This document shows positions 1 to 5,406 of a DNA stretch of 5,406 bases, one piece after another (within the stretch, counting starts at the first letter, position 1; every line of letters begins with the position of its first letter). The stretch comes from Myxococcales bacterium. GTDB lineage: Bacteria; Myxococcota; Myxococcia; Myxococcales; Anaeromyxobacteraceae. Location: the NCBI GenBank assembly GCA_021784495.1, contig JAJXSQ010000176.1, forward strand, positions 1 to 5,406, read 5' to 3'. Under the pieces are notes generated by a model. That model was not told where the DNA came from. It made no database searches and was given only the letters and a program-made list of their open reading frames with translations. The translations under genes and the position numbers were made by a program.

Positions 1-786
1 GCCGCCCGGCGCCGTCCCCGGAGCGCGGGGGCCGCCGCGGTCGCCGAGGAGGCGGGGGAGCACCTCGCCCGGCGGGCCGTCGGCGGCGACGCGGCCCCGG
101 TCGAGCCAGAGCACCCGGTCGATCCCGTCGAAGATCTCCTCGGCCCGGTGGGTGGCGGTGACGAGGGCGAGGCCGCTTGCGCCGAGGCGGGCGAGGCGGG
201 CGAGCAGGTCGGCGCGGCCGGCGGCGTCGAGGCCGTCGCAGACCTCGTCGAGCAGCAGGACGTCGGGCGACGGGGCGAGGGCGCGGGCCAGGAGCACGCG
301 GCGCGCCTCGCCGCGCGAGAGCTCGAGGAACGGCCGGGGGAGGAGGGGGGCGACCCCGAGCGCCGCCGCCGCCGCGTCGACCGCGGCCGCGCGCGCCGGG
401 GTCGAGGGCGAGGCCGGGTAGAGCGCGTCGTCCAGCCCCGAGCGGATCACCGCCTCGACCGGCAGGTCGAGCTCGCGGCGGAGGTAGGCGTCCTGGCCCT
501 CGGGGCCGACCAGCGCCATCCGCTCGCGCGCGCCGATGTGGCTCGTCTGCGGATCCTCGGGGAAGTGGTAGACCCGCCGCCCGGGGAGGGCCGGGTCGAG
601 CCACTGGTCGCCGCGCAGGAGGCGCAGCAGGGTCGACTTGCCCGAGCCGTTGCCGCCGACCACCGCCCAGCGCGCCCCGGCGACGAGCCGGAGCGAGATC
701 TCCCGGAGGACCGGCGCGCCGCCGAGCGTGACCGAGGCGCGCTCGAGGGTGACGAGCGGCGAGCCGGGGGGGCGCGCCACCGTCAT
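1..786 (-). CDS. ModF/YlmA-like ABC ATPase (partial, runs off left edge)
   Basis: This is a soluble ABC-type nucleotide-binding protein; 262 residues are visible and the C-terminus lies outside the window. Visible motifs are Walker A GGNGSGKST (residues 44-52), a Q-loop candidate Q98 in GPEGQDAY, a variant signature LSRGE (156-160) followed by ARRVLLARAL, Walker B VLLLDE (176-181) with catalytic E181, D-loop GLD (185-187) and switch H213 in TATHRAEEI. The wording (WAVVGGNGSGKSTLL, LSxGExRxVLLARAL, LLLDExxDGLD) matches the ModF/PhrA and YlmA group, which lacks membrane domains. ModF (about 490 aa) has two such cassettes and YlmA (about 264 aa) has one. Only one is visible, and the Gly/Pro-rich stretch after residue 245 could be a linker or a C-terminal tail. 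The ATG overlaps the stop of the upstream sensor gene (ATGA, 783-786), indicating translational coupling. Substrate and role are unknown; a molybdate link would rest on ModF homology alone. Confidence 0.85.
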   Translation of the reverse strand, partial: MTVARPPGSPLVTLERASVTLGGAPVLREISLRLVAGARWAVVGGNGSGKSTLLRLLRGDQWLDPALPGRRVYHFPEDPQTSHIGARERMALVGPEGQDAYLRRELDLPVEAVIRSGLDDALYPASPSTPARAAAVDAAAAALGVAPLLPRPFLELSRGEARRVLLARALAPSPDVLLLDEVCDGLDAAGRADLLARLARLGASGLALVTATHRAEEIFDGIDRVLWLDRGRVAADGPPGEVLPRLLGDRGGPRAPGTAPGG

Positions 787-1979
787 CCGTCCGCGCGCCG
801 CACCGGCGCCACCGGCGGCGGGGCCGGAGCGCCGGCCGCCCCGTCGATCGCCCGGGCGACGAGATCCTCCAGCCGTCCGAGGTCGTCGTGGCCCTCCGGG
901 GTGGCGGGCGGCCCGGGCGGCGACCCGCCGGCGGCCCGCCGCTCGAGCCGGCGGCGCAGGCGGGTGAGCGGGCGGAAGACGAGCAGGTGGGCGGCGAGCG
1001 CGCCGAGCCCCGCGCCCCCGACCGAGAGCGAGAGCAGGAGGGCCAGCGCCGAGGTCCGGCCGGCGTGGGCGGCGCGGTGGGTGGCGGTGAAGTCGTGGAC
1101 CACGAAGAGCGCGCCCACCTTGCGGCCGGTGGCGTCGCGGACCGGGAAGATCCCGCGGAGGAGGGTGCGATCCCCGTCCTCGACCTCGTCGAGGAGCCGG
1201 CCGCCGTCGGGGACCGCGTCGAGGGCCTGGGGCCCGGCGATGCCGGGGAGCGGATCGGTCGCGTCGACCAGGAGCACGTCGGGGCGGCCGTTCCAGTCCC
1301 GCACCTCCGGGTCGAGCACCCGGGCCCAGGCCGCCTCGTCGATGAGGCGCCGGTCGACGAGGAGCCCGTACGCGTCGCCGGTGCGCGCCTTCATGGTGCG
1401 CAGGAAGTGGTTCACCTCCTCGGCGAGCTCCATGTAGCCGAGGAGCTGCCCGTCGACGACCCACGGCCGGACGACGCGGAGGGCGAAGGCGGTCCGGCCG
1501 AGCTCCAGCCCCGCCCCCTGCTCCCCCGAGTCGATGGCGCGCGTCAGGGTGGCGCGGCCGACGCGGTCGCCGAGGAGCTCCGGGCGGTGGACGCGGAGGA
1601 AGACCTGCCGGGAGGGGGACGGCTCGATGAAGTACCAGTGGGTGATCCGGTCGCGCTCCCGGAGCACCTCGAAGGTCGGCGCGGCGGTCGCCAGGAGCGC
1701 CGGCCGGTCGCGCCGCCGGAAGGCGTCGCGCAGCTCCCGCGAGGCCATGAGCGCGTCGAGCGTCGTGGAGAGCTTCTCCACCTCCGACGCCTGCTCGGAC
1801 CGGAAGGCGTCGCGCGCGCGGGAGAGCTCGGCGCCCGCCACCGCCTCGATCCGCCGCTCGAAGGAGGCGCCGACGAGCACCGCGCCGAGCCCGCCGAGGG
1901 CGACGCCCAGCGTGGCGGTGACGAGCGCCAGCGTGATCTCGGACGAGGAGCCTCGCATCCAGGGGCGCGAGCCTACCAC
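783..1979 (-). CDS. Membrane-anchored double-Cache sensor with HAMP-like linker and no output domain
   Basis: This 398-residue protein has the build of an inner-membrane receptor. A short N-terminus leads into a hydrophobic segment (about 17-39). A large extracytoplasmic region (about 40-308) follows, starting with a helical stretch to about residue 110. A second hydrophobic segment (about 309-335) leads to a cytoplasmic HAMP-like linker beginning FRPLTRLRRRLE (335-346). The section HWYFIEP (114-120), FLRVHRPELLGDRV (127-140), ALRVVRPW (166-173) and GYMELAEEVNHFL (181-193) matches the double-Cache type of ligand-binding domain (dCache_3-like) found in histidine kinases and chemoreceptors. A second Cache-like lobe spans about 203-296. 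The protein stops after a Pro/Ala-rich tail, with no kinase, methyl-accepting, GGDEF or other effector domain. The annotated start is GTG with a weak upstream GGGA; ATG at 1956-1958 (residue 8) is an equally good start and lies nearer the membrane segment. Its stop overlaps the ABC ATPase start. The ligand is unknown. Confidence 0.8.
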   Translation of the reverse strand: MVGSRPWMRGSSSEITLALVTATLGVALGGLGAVLVGASFERRIEAVAGAELSRARDAFRSEQASEVEKLSTTLDALMASRELRDAFRRRDRPALLATAAPTFEVLRERDRITHWYFIEPSPSRQVFLRVHRPELLGDRVGRATLTRAIDSGEQGAGLELGRTAFALRVVRPWVVDGQLLGYMELAEEVNHFLRTMKARTGDAYGLLVDRRLIDEAAWARVLDPEVRDWNGRPDVLLVDATDPLPGIAGPQALDAVPDGGRLLDEVEDGDRTLLRGIFPVRDATGRKVGALFVVHDFTATHRAAHAGRTSALALLLSLSVGGAGLGALAAHLLVFRPLTRLRRRLERRAAGGSPPGPPATPEGHDDLGRLEDLVARAIDGAAGAPAPPPVAPVRRADG

Positions 1980-1999
1980 CCGCGGTCCCGGCGGGGGCG

Positions 2000-2026
2000 G
2001 GCCCGTGCAGGCGCGCCGTCCGGGCC
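2000..2026 (-). other. GC hairpin between the small gene and the sensor gene
   Basis: GGCCCG (2000-2005) pairs perfectly with CGGGCC (2021-2026) around a 15-nt loop that contains the 8-bp palindrome GGCGCGCC (2010-2017). It lies 14 bp past the stop of the 78-residue gene and 20 bp before the GTG of the sensor gene. There is no T-run on either side, so it is not a classical intrinsic terminator. It could attenuate read-through or be incidental in such GC-rich DNA. Confidence 0.25.
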
Positions 2027-2039
2027 TCCGCCGCCGCCG

Positions 2040-2276
2040 TCAGGCGATCACGTGGACGCTGCCGCCGTCCCGCGGCGGGGCGCTGACCGGCTGGACGGGC
2101 GGCGCGGTGGAGCCGGGCGGCGTCGGCAGCTGCCCCGGTCCGGGCGGCACCGCGGCGAGGCTCGTGCTGCTGGCCGCGCTGTCGATGAGCTTGAGCGCCC
2201 CCTCGCCCTGGACCTTCTGGGCACGCTGGAGCATGCCGACCTGCGCCGCCTCGAGCTGCACGCCGTTCGAGTCCAT
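2040..2276 (-). CDS. Small YjfB-like putative motility protein
   Basis: This gene encodes a 78-residue protein, probably cytoplasmic (no signal peptide or membrane segment). Residues 5-35 form an amphipathic helix (GVQLEAAQVGMLQRAQKV, then GALKLIDSA). A Pro/Gly/Ser-rich linker (about 40-69) follows, then a short C-terminus, GGSVHVIA. The helix with alternating A/Q/V/L and the terminal G-x-V-x-V pattern resemble the YjfB family of 'putative motility proteins', small proteins often ending in HLGxxIDV-like sequences. The molecular function of that family is not established. The start is well supported: ATG at 2274-2276 has GGAGGTG just upstream and a probable sigma-54 promoter in front of that. 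The frame stays open further upstream to 2756, but that extension runs antisense into the protease gene and has no reason to be coding. The family match is from memory of short motifs, so the gene is more certain than the family. Confidence 0.7.
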   Translation of the reverse strand: MDSNGVQLEAAQVGMLQRAQKVQGEGALKLIDSAASSTSLAAVPPGPGQLPTPPGSTAPPVQPVSAPPRDGGSVHVIA

Positions 2277-2280
2277 CCCG

Positions 2281-2287
2281 CACCTCC
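2281..2287 (-). promoter_or_regulatory. Strong Shine-Dalgarno for the YjfB-like gene
   Basis: Read on the minus strand, GGAGGTG is complementary to all seven bases of the anti-Shine-Dalgarno core. The GGAGG part lies 6 nt before the ATG at 2276. This fixes the start of the 78-residue gene and argues against the longer upstream open frame. Confidence 0.8.
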
Positions 2288-2319
2288 GGGCGCTCTCCGC
2301 GCCGCAGCCCCGGGAGGAC

Positions 2320-2335
2320 AGCAAGCTCCGTTCCG
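2320..2335 (-). promoter_or_regulatory. Probable sigma-54 (-24/-12) promoter
   Basis: The minus strand reads CGGAACGGAGCTTGCT. Against the sigma-54 consensus TGGCACG-N4-TTGCW it matches 5 of 7 bases in the -24 block and all of the -12 block. The invariant GG and GC are separated by exactly 10 nt. Transcription would start near 2310, giving a leader of about 34 nt that includes the strong Shine-Dalgarno of the YjfB-like gene. The position relative to a well-defined start makes chance less likely. No enhancer-binding protein gene lies in the window, and no obvious dyad activator site was recognised upstream. Confidence 0.55.
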
Positions 2336-2524
2336 CCGCCGGAGCGCGCCAACCGTCCGGGATCAGGGCGGATCGTGCGCGCGTGGGCGGGGTCTCCCCA
2401 CCTCCGGGTCGGCGCTCACCGGGTCGATCGCTTCCGGGGCGGGGCGGCGCCGGCCGGCGCCCGCGGTGCCGACCGGGACGGGGCAGGGAGTCGAGCGGGC
2501 GGCCCGGCTGTTGGGATCGGACGA

Positions 2525-2538
2525 GCCCCCGAAGGGGC
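2525..2538 (+). other. Short GC hairpin upstream of the protease gene
   Basis: GCCCC (2525-2529) pairs with GGGGC (2534-2538) around a CGAA loop. An alternative 5-bp pairing uses GGCAG (2536-2540) with CTGCC (2550-2554), so the two structures are mutually exclusive. If transcription starts near the -10-like element at 2565 these lie upstream of the transcript, so an RNA role is doubtful. Confidence 0.2.
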
Positions 2539-2564
2539 AGGTGTGGGCCCTGCCGCCCGGACCT

Positions 2565-2570
2565 GATATT
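2565..2570 (+). promoter_or_regulatory. Weak -10-like element for the protease gene
   Basis: GATATT matches 4 of 6 bases of TATAAT and is the only AT-rich spot in this stretch. It lies about 38 bp before the protease ATG, a plausible place for a -10 box. The -35 position at 17-bp spacing (2542-2547, TGTGGG) is a poor match, so this is only a candidate. Confidence 0.3.
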
Positions 2571-2595
2571 CGCCCCCTCCGGACCCCATCGACCG

Positions 2596-2601
2596 AAGGA
2601 G
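2596..2601 (+). promoter_or_regulatory. Shine-Dalgarno of the M16 protease gene
   Basis: AAGGAG ends 6 nt before the ATG at 2608-2610. This good match and spacing supports that ATG, which also places a signal peptide at the very start of the protein. Confidence 0.75.
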
Positions 2602-2607
2602 CCCCTG

Positions 2608-5406
2608 ATGCTCGCGCGCCCAGCGCTCGCCGCCGCCCTCGTCCTCGCCGCCACCCCCGCCACCTCCGCCGCCGCGGCGGGCCCGGCCGCACCGGCGGGC
2701 GAGCTGGCCGCGCCCGACATCTCCTTCACCCGGACCGTCCTCCCGAACGGCCTCACCCTCGTCGTGCACGAGGATCACAAGGCGCCGATCGTCGCGGTCA
2801 ACATCTGGTACCACGTCGGCTCGAAGGACGAGCAGCCGGGGCGGACCGGCTTCGCCCACCTCTTCGAGCACCTGATGTTCCAGCCGTCGGAGCACGCGCG
2901 GGCCGACTTCATCAAGACGCTCGAGGGGCTCGGCGCGACCGGCTTCAACGGCACCACCGACCAGGACCGGACCAACTTCTTCGAGGTCGTCCCGGTGTCG
3001 GCGCTCGACACCGTCCTGTGGATGGAGGCCGATCGGATGGGCCACCTGGTCGGCGCCATCGATCAGAAGAAGCTCGACCTGCAGCGGGGCGTGGTCCAGA
3101 ACGAGAAGCGGCAGGACGAGAACGAGCCCTACGGGCGGGTCGAGGACGTGATGACCCCCGCGCTCTACCCCGCCGCGCACCCGTACGCGCACACGGTGAT
3201 CGGCTCGATGCGGGATCTCGACGCCGCCTCGCTCGACGACGTGAAGCGCTGGTTCGCGACCTACTACGGCCCCTCCAACGCCACCATCGTCGTCGCCGGC
3301 GACGTCACCGCCGCCGACGCCCTCGCCCGGGTCGAGCGGGCGTTCGGGGAGATCCCCCCGGGGCCGCCGCTCGAGCGGCAGTCGACCTGGATCGCGCCGC
3401 GGACCGGCGAGCAGCGGATGCGGATGCAGGACCGGGTCCCGCAGGCGCGGGTCTACCTGACCTGGAACACCGCGGCCTGGGGGAGCCGCGACGACACGCT
3501 CCTGTCGCTGGCCGCCCAGGTGCTGAGCGCCGGCCGGAGCTCCCGCCTCTTCAAGCGGCTGGTCTACGACGACCAGATCGCCACCGACGTCTCGGCGTCG
3601 CAGGGCACGAACGAGCTCGGCTCCACCTTCACCATCCAGGCGACCGCCCGGCCGGGCGGCGATCTGGCCGCGGTGGAGCGGGCGATCCGGGAGGAGCTGG
3701 CCCGCCTCCTCGCCGGCGGCCCCACCGCCGACGAGCTGGCGCGGGCGCGGACCGAGGCCTTCGCCGGCTTCATCCGCGGCGTGGAGCGGATCGGCGGCTT
3801 CGGCGGCACCTCCGACGTGCTCGCCGAGGGGCAGGTCTTCGGCGGCGACCCCGGCCACTACCGGCGGGAGCTCGGCTGGATCCGCGCGGCGACGCCGGCC
3901 GACGTCCGCGGCGCGGCCCGGCGCTGGCTCTCCGACGGCCTCGCGGTCATGGACGTGGAGCCCTTCCCCGAGCTCCGGGCCGCGGCGGGCGCGGAGCGCG
4001 CGGCGCCGCCGCCCGCCGGGACCCCGCCCGACGCGCGCTTCCCGGCGCTGCAGCGGGCGACGCTCTCCAACGGCCTGACCGTGATCCTCGCCGAGCGCCA
4101 CGCGGTGCCGGTGGTGAACCTCGACCTGTACCTCGACGCCGGCTACGCCTCGGACCAGGGCGGCCTCGCCGGCACCGCCAGCCTGGCCGGCTCGATGCTC
4201 GACGAGGGGACGGCCCGGCGCACCGCCCTCCAGATCTCCGACGAGGCGCAGCGGCTCGGCGCCGGCCTCTCCGCCGGCTCCAACCTCGACCAGACGGTCG
4301 TCGCCCTGAGCGCCCTCACCGCCAACCTCGATCCGTCGCTCGACCTCTTCGCCGACGTGGTCCTCCACCCGAGCTTCCCGGCGGCCGACCTCGAGCGGCT
4401 CCGGAAGCAGCAGCTCGCGGCGATCGAGCAGGAGATGGCCGAGCCCTTCGGCATCGCCGAGCGGATCATGCCCGGGCTGCTCTACGGCCCGGGGCACGCC
4501 TACGGCCAGCCGCTCACCGGCTCGGGCACCGCCGGGTCGGTCCGGCGGATCACCCGCGCCGACTGCGTCCGCTGGCACGACACCTGGTTCCGCCCGAACG
4601 CGGCGACGCTCGTCGTGGTGGGCGATACCACGCTGGCCGCCCTGATCCCGCGCCTCGAGCGGCTCCTCGGCGGGTGGCGGCGCGGCGAGGTGCCGGCCAA
4701 GCGGATCGGCCCGGTGGCGCCGCCGGCCGGCGCGCTCTACCTCGTCGATCGGCCGGGGTCGGAGCAGTCGCTCCTCCTCATGGGGCTCGTGGCCCCCCCG
4801 CGGAACGCCCCGGGCGCCATCCCGCAGCAGGTGATGAACGCCATCCTCGGCGGGAAGTTCGGCTCGCGCCTCAACCTCGACCTGCGGGAGGACAAGCACT
4901 GGACCTACGGCGCCGGCACGGTCATCGTCCCGGCCCGCGGCCCCCAGCCCTACATCGGCTACGCGCCGGTCCAGGCCGACCGGACGAGCGAGGCGCTGGC
5001 CGAGTTCCTGAAGATCCTGCGCGGCATCCGGGGGGCCCAGCCGATCCGGCCGGAGGAGCTCGCCGCCGCCGAGGCGAGCCTCACCCTCTCGCTCCCGGGG
5101 CGGTGGGAGACCGGCGGCGCCGTGGCCCACTCCATCGCCGAGCTGGTCCGCTTCGGCCTCGACGATCACTACTGGGACGGCTACGCGAGCAAGGTGCGCG
5201 CGGTCGACCTCGCCGCCGCGACCGCCGCCGCCGGCATCGTCGATCCGGACCGGGTGGTCTGGGTGGTGGTGGGCGACCGGGCGCGGATCGAGCCGGGGCT
5301 CCGGGCGCTCGGCCTCGGCGAGATCCGGCACCTCGGCGCCGACGGCGCGCCCTTGGCCGCGCCGCCGCAGGCGGCCCCAGCGGCGACTCCCGCGGCGCCG
5401 CAGCCC
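2608..5406 (+). CDS. Secreted two-domain M16 (pitrilysin-family) zinc peptidase, partial at right edge
   Basis: This is a zinc metallopeptidase, probably periplasmic or outer-membrane associated, of the processing-peptidase/PqqL-like M16 type that cleaves peptides or unfolded proteins. 933 residues are visible with no stop. Residues 1-24 look like a Sec signal peptide (R4, then an Ala/Leu core, AxA-type sites near 21-24) without a lipobox Cys. The N-terminal peptidase half (about 38-250) has the inverted zinc motif HLFEH (H84, E87, H88) and the distal ligand E166 in VVQNEKRQDENEPYG. A regular M16 C-terminal-type domain follows (about 275-450). A Pro/Ala-rich linker (458-476) leads to a second M16 pair. 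At the equivalent place this has LAGTASLAGSML (520-531), with no HxxEH, so it is inactive and structural. The last domain keeps the substrate-binding pair R760 and Y767 in LREDKHWTYG. After about residue 910 the chain is Ala/Pro-rich, so the stop is probably close. The gene stands alone on its strand here; its substrate is unknown. Confidence 0.93.
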   Translation, partial: MLARPALAAALVLAATPATSAAAAGPAAPAGELAAPDISFTRTVLPNGLTLVVHEDHKAPIVAVNIWYHVGSKDEQPGRTGFAHLFEHLMFQPSEHARADFIKTLEGLGATGFNGTTDQDRTNFFEVVPVSALDTVLWMEADRMGHLVGAIDQKKLDLQRGVVQNEKRQDENEPYGRVEDVMTPALYPAAHPYAHTVIGSMRDLDAASLDDVKRWFATYYGPSNATIVVAGDVTAADALARVERAFGEIPPGPPLERQSTWIAPRTGEQRMRMQDRVPQARVYLTWNTAAWGSRDDTLLSLAAQVLSAGRSSRLFKRLVYDDQIATDVSASQGTNELGSTFTIQATARPGGDLAAVERAIREELARLLAGGPTADELARARTEAFAGFIRGVERIGGFGGTSDVLAEGQVFGGDPGHYRRELGWIRAATPADVRGAARRWLSDGLAVMDVEPFPELRAAAGAERAAPPPAGTPPDARFPALQRATLSNGLTVILAERHAVPVVNLDLYLDAGYASDQGGLAGTASLAGSMLDEGTARRTALQISDEAQRLGAGLSAGSNLDQTVVALSALTANLDPSLDLFADVVLHPSFPAADLERLRKQQLAAIEQEMAEPFGIAERIMPGLLYGPGHAYGQPLTGSGTAGSVRRITRADCVRWHDTWFRPNAATLVVVGDTTLAALIPRLERLLGGWRRGEVPAKRIGPVAPPAGALYLVDRPGSEQSLLLMGLVAPPRNAPGAIPQQVMNAILGGKFGSRLNLDLREDKHWTYGAGTVIVPARGPQPYIGYAPVQADRTSEALAEFLKILRGIRGAQPIRPEELAAAEASLTLSLPGRWETGGAVAHSIAELVRFGLDDHYWDGYASKVRAVDLAAATAAAGIVDPDRVVWVVVGDRARIEPGLRALGLGEIRHLGADGAPLAAPPQAAPAATPAAPQP

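Larger units (their letters stand above)
2277..2607. other. Divergent intergenic regulatory region
   Basis: These 331 bp separate the leftward small-gene cluster from the rightward protease gene. They hold the leftward Shine-Dalgarno and sigma-54 promoter candidate near the left end, and a GC hairpin, a weak -10-like element and the protease Shine-Dalgarno near the right end. The middle (about 2340-2510) is GC-rich and I see no gene, tRNA or convincing repeat in it; activator sites for the sigma-54 promoter would be expected here. Open frames crossing it have no ribosome binding site and no recognisable product. Confidence 0.7.

Noticed and set aside
1..786. Naming the ABC gene modF
   Set aside because: Only one cassette is visible and no molybdate transport gene is in the window, so the symbol would go beyond the evidence.
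148..1437. A 429-codon open frame on the plus strand
   Set aside because: It is antisense to the ABC ATPase and sensor genes, both of which have recognisable domains. The product is Arg/Ala/Gly-rich with no recognisable motif.
2511..2516. TTGGGA as a possible -35 box for the protease gene
   Set aside because: It is about 48 bp upstream of the only -10-like element, far outside the 16-18 bp spacing needed.
2363..2692. Short open frames in the intergenic region on either strand (also 2375-2566 plus)
   Set aside because: No ribosome binding site and Arg/Gly-rich composition, and they overlap the regulatory region. They are best explained by scarcity of AT-rich stop codons.
2277..2756. N-terminal extension of the YjfB-like gene to a 238-residue protein
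   Set aside because: The extension crosses the promoter region and runs antisense into the protease gene. The internal ATG at 2276 has a near-perfect Shine-Dalgarno, and the extra residues are Arg/Gly/Pro/Ala-rich without motifs.
2416..5331. A 971-codon open frame on the minus strand
   Set aside because: It lies antisense to the M16 protease, whose frame has a signal peptide, zinc motif and conserved family sequence throughout. The translation is low-complexity (Gly, Arg, Glu, Asp, Val, Leu) as expected when GC-rich codons are read on the opposite strand; stop codons are rare there only because of base composition.

Overview
The window is very GC-rich DNA (roughly three quarters G+C, with strong G/C preference at third codon positions) carrying ordinary, intact bacterial genes. 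The base composition, a double-Cache sensor, a probable sigma-54 promoter and a secreted two-domain M16 protease together suggest a Myxococcota/Deltaproteobacteria-type organism, for example an Anaeromyxobacter relative. This is inference from composition and gene style; there is no rRNA or other marker gene in the window.

Layout: two gene groups diverge from a 331-bp intergenic region (2277-2607). Leftward (minus strand) are (1) a 78-residue protein resembling the YjfB family of putative motility proteins (2040-2276), (2) a membrane-anchored double-Cache receptor that ends after a HAMP-like linker and has no output domain (783-1979), and (3) a ModF/YlmA-like ABC ATPase (786 to beyond the left edge). 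Genes 2 and 3 share a 4-bp stop/start overlap and are almost certainly co-translated. Gene 1 is separated from gene 2 by 60 bp containing a GC hairpin. Rightward (plus strand) is one large gene (2608 to beyond the right edge) for an exported M16 (pitrilysin-family) zinc protease. It has an active N-terminal half and a catalytically dead C-terminal half, and is still open at residue 933.

The best regulatory signal is a -24/-12 (sigma-54) promoter match at 2320-2335 on the minus strand. It is followed about 34 nt downstream of the expected transcription start by a start codon with a near-perfect Shine-Dalgarno. The small motility-like gene, and possibly the sensor/ABC pair behind it, may therefore belong to a sigma-54 regulon. 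The protease has a good ribosome binding site and only a weak sigma-70-like -10 element.

No mobile element, CRISPR array, tRNA or rRNA was seen. I found no convincing new multi-gene system. The points most worth a second look are the output-less sensor translationally coupled to a soluble ABC ATPase, and the sigma-54 promoter in front of the small protein. Several very long open frames antisense to the real genes are composition artefacts.
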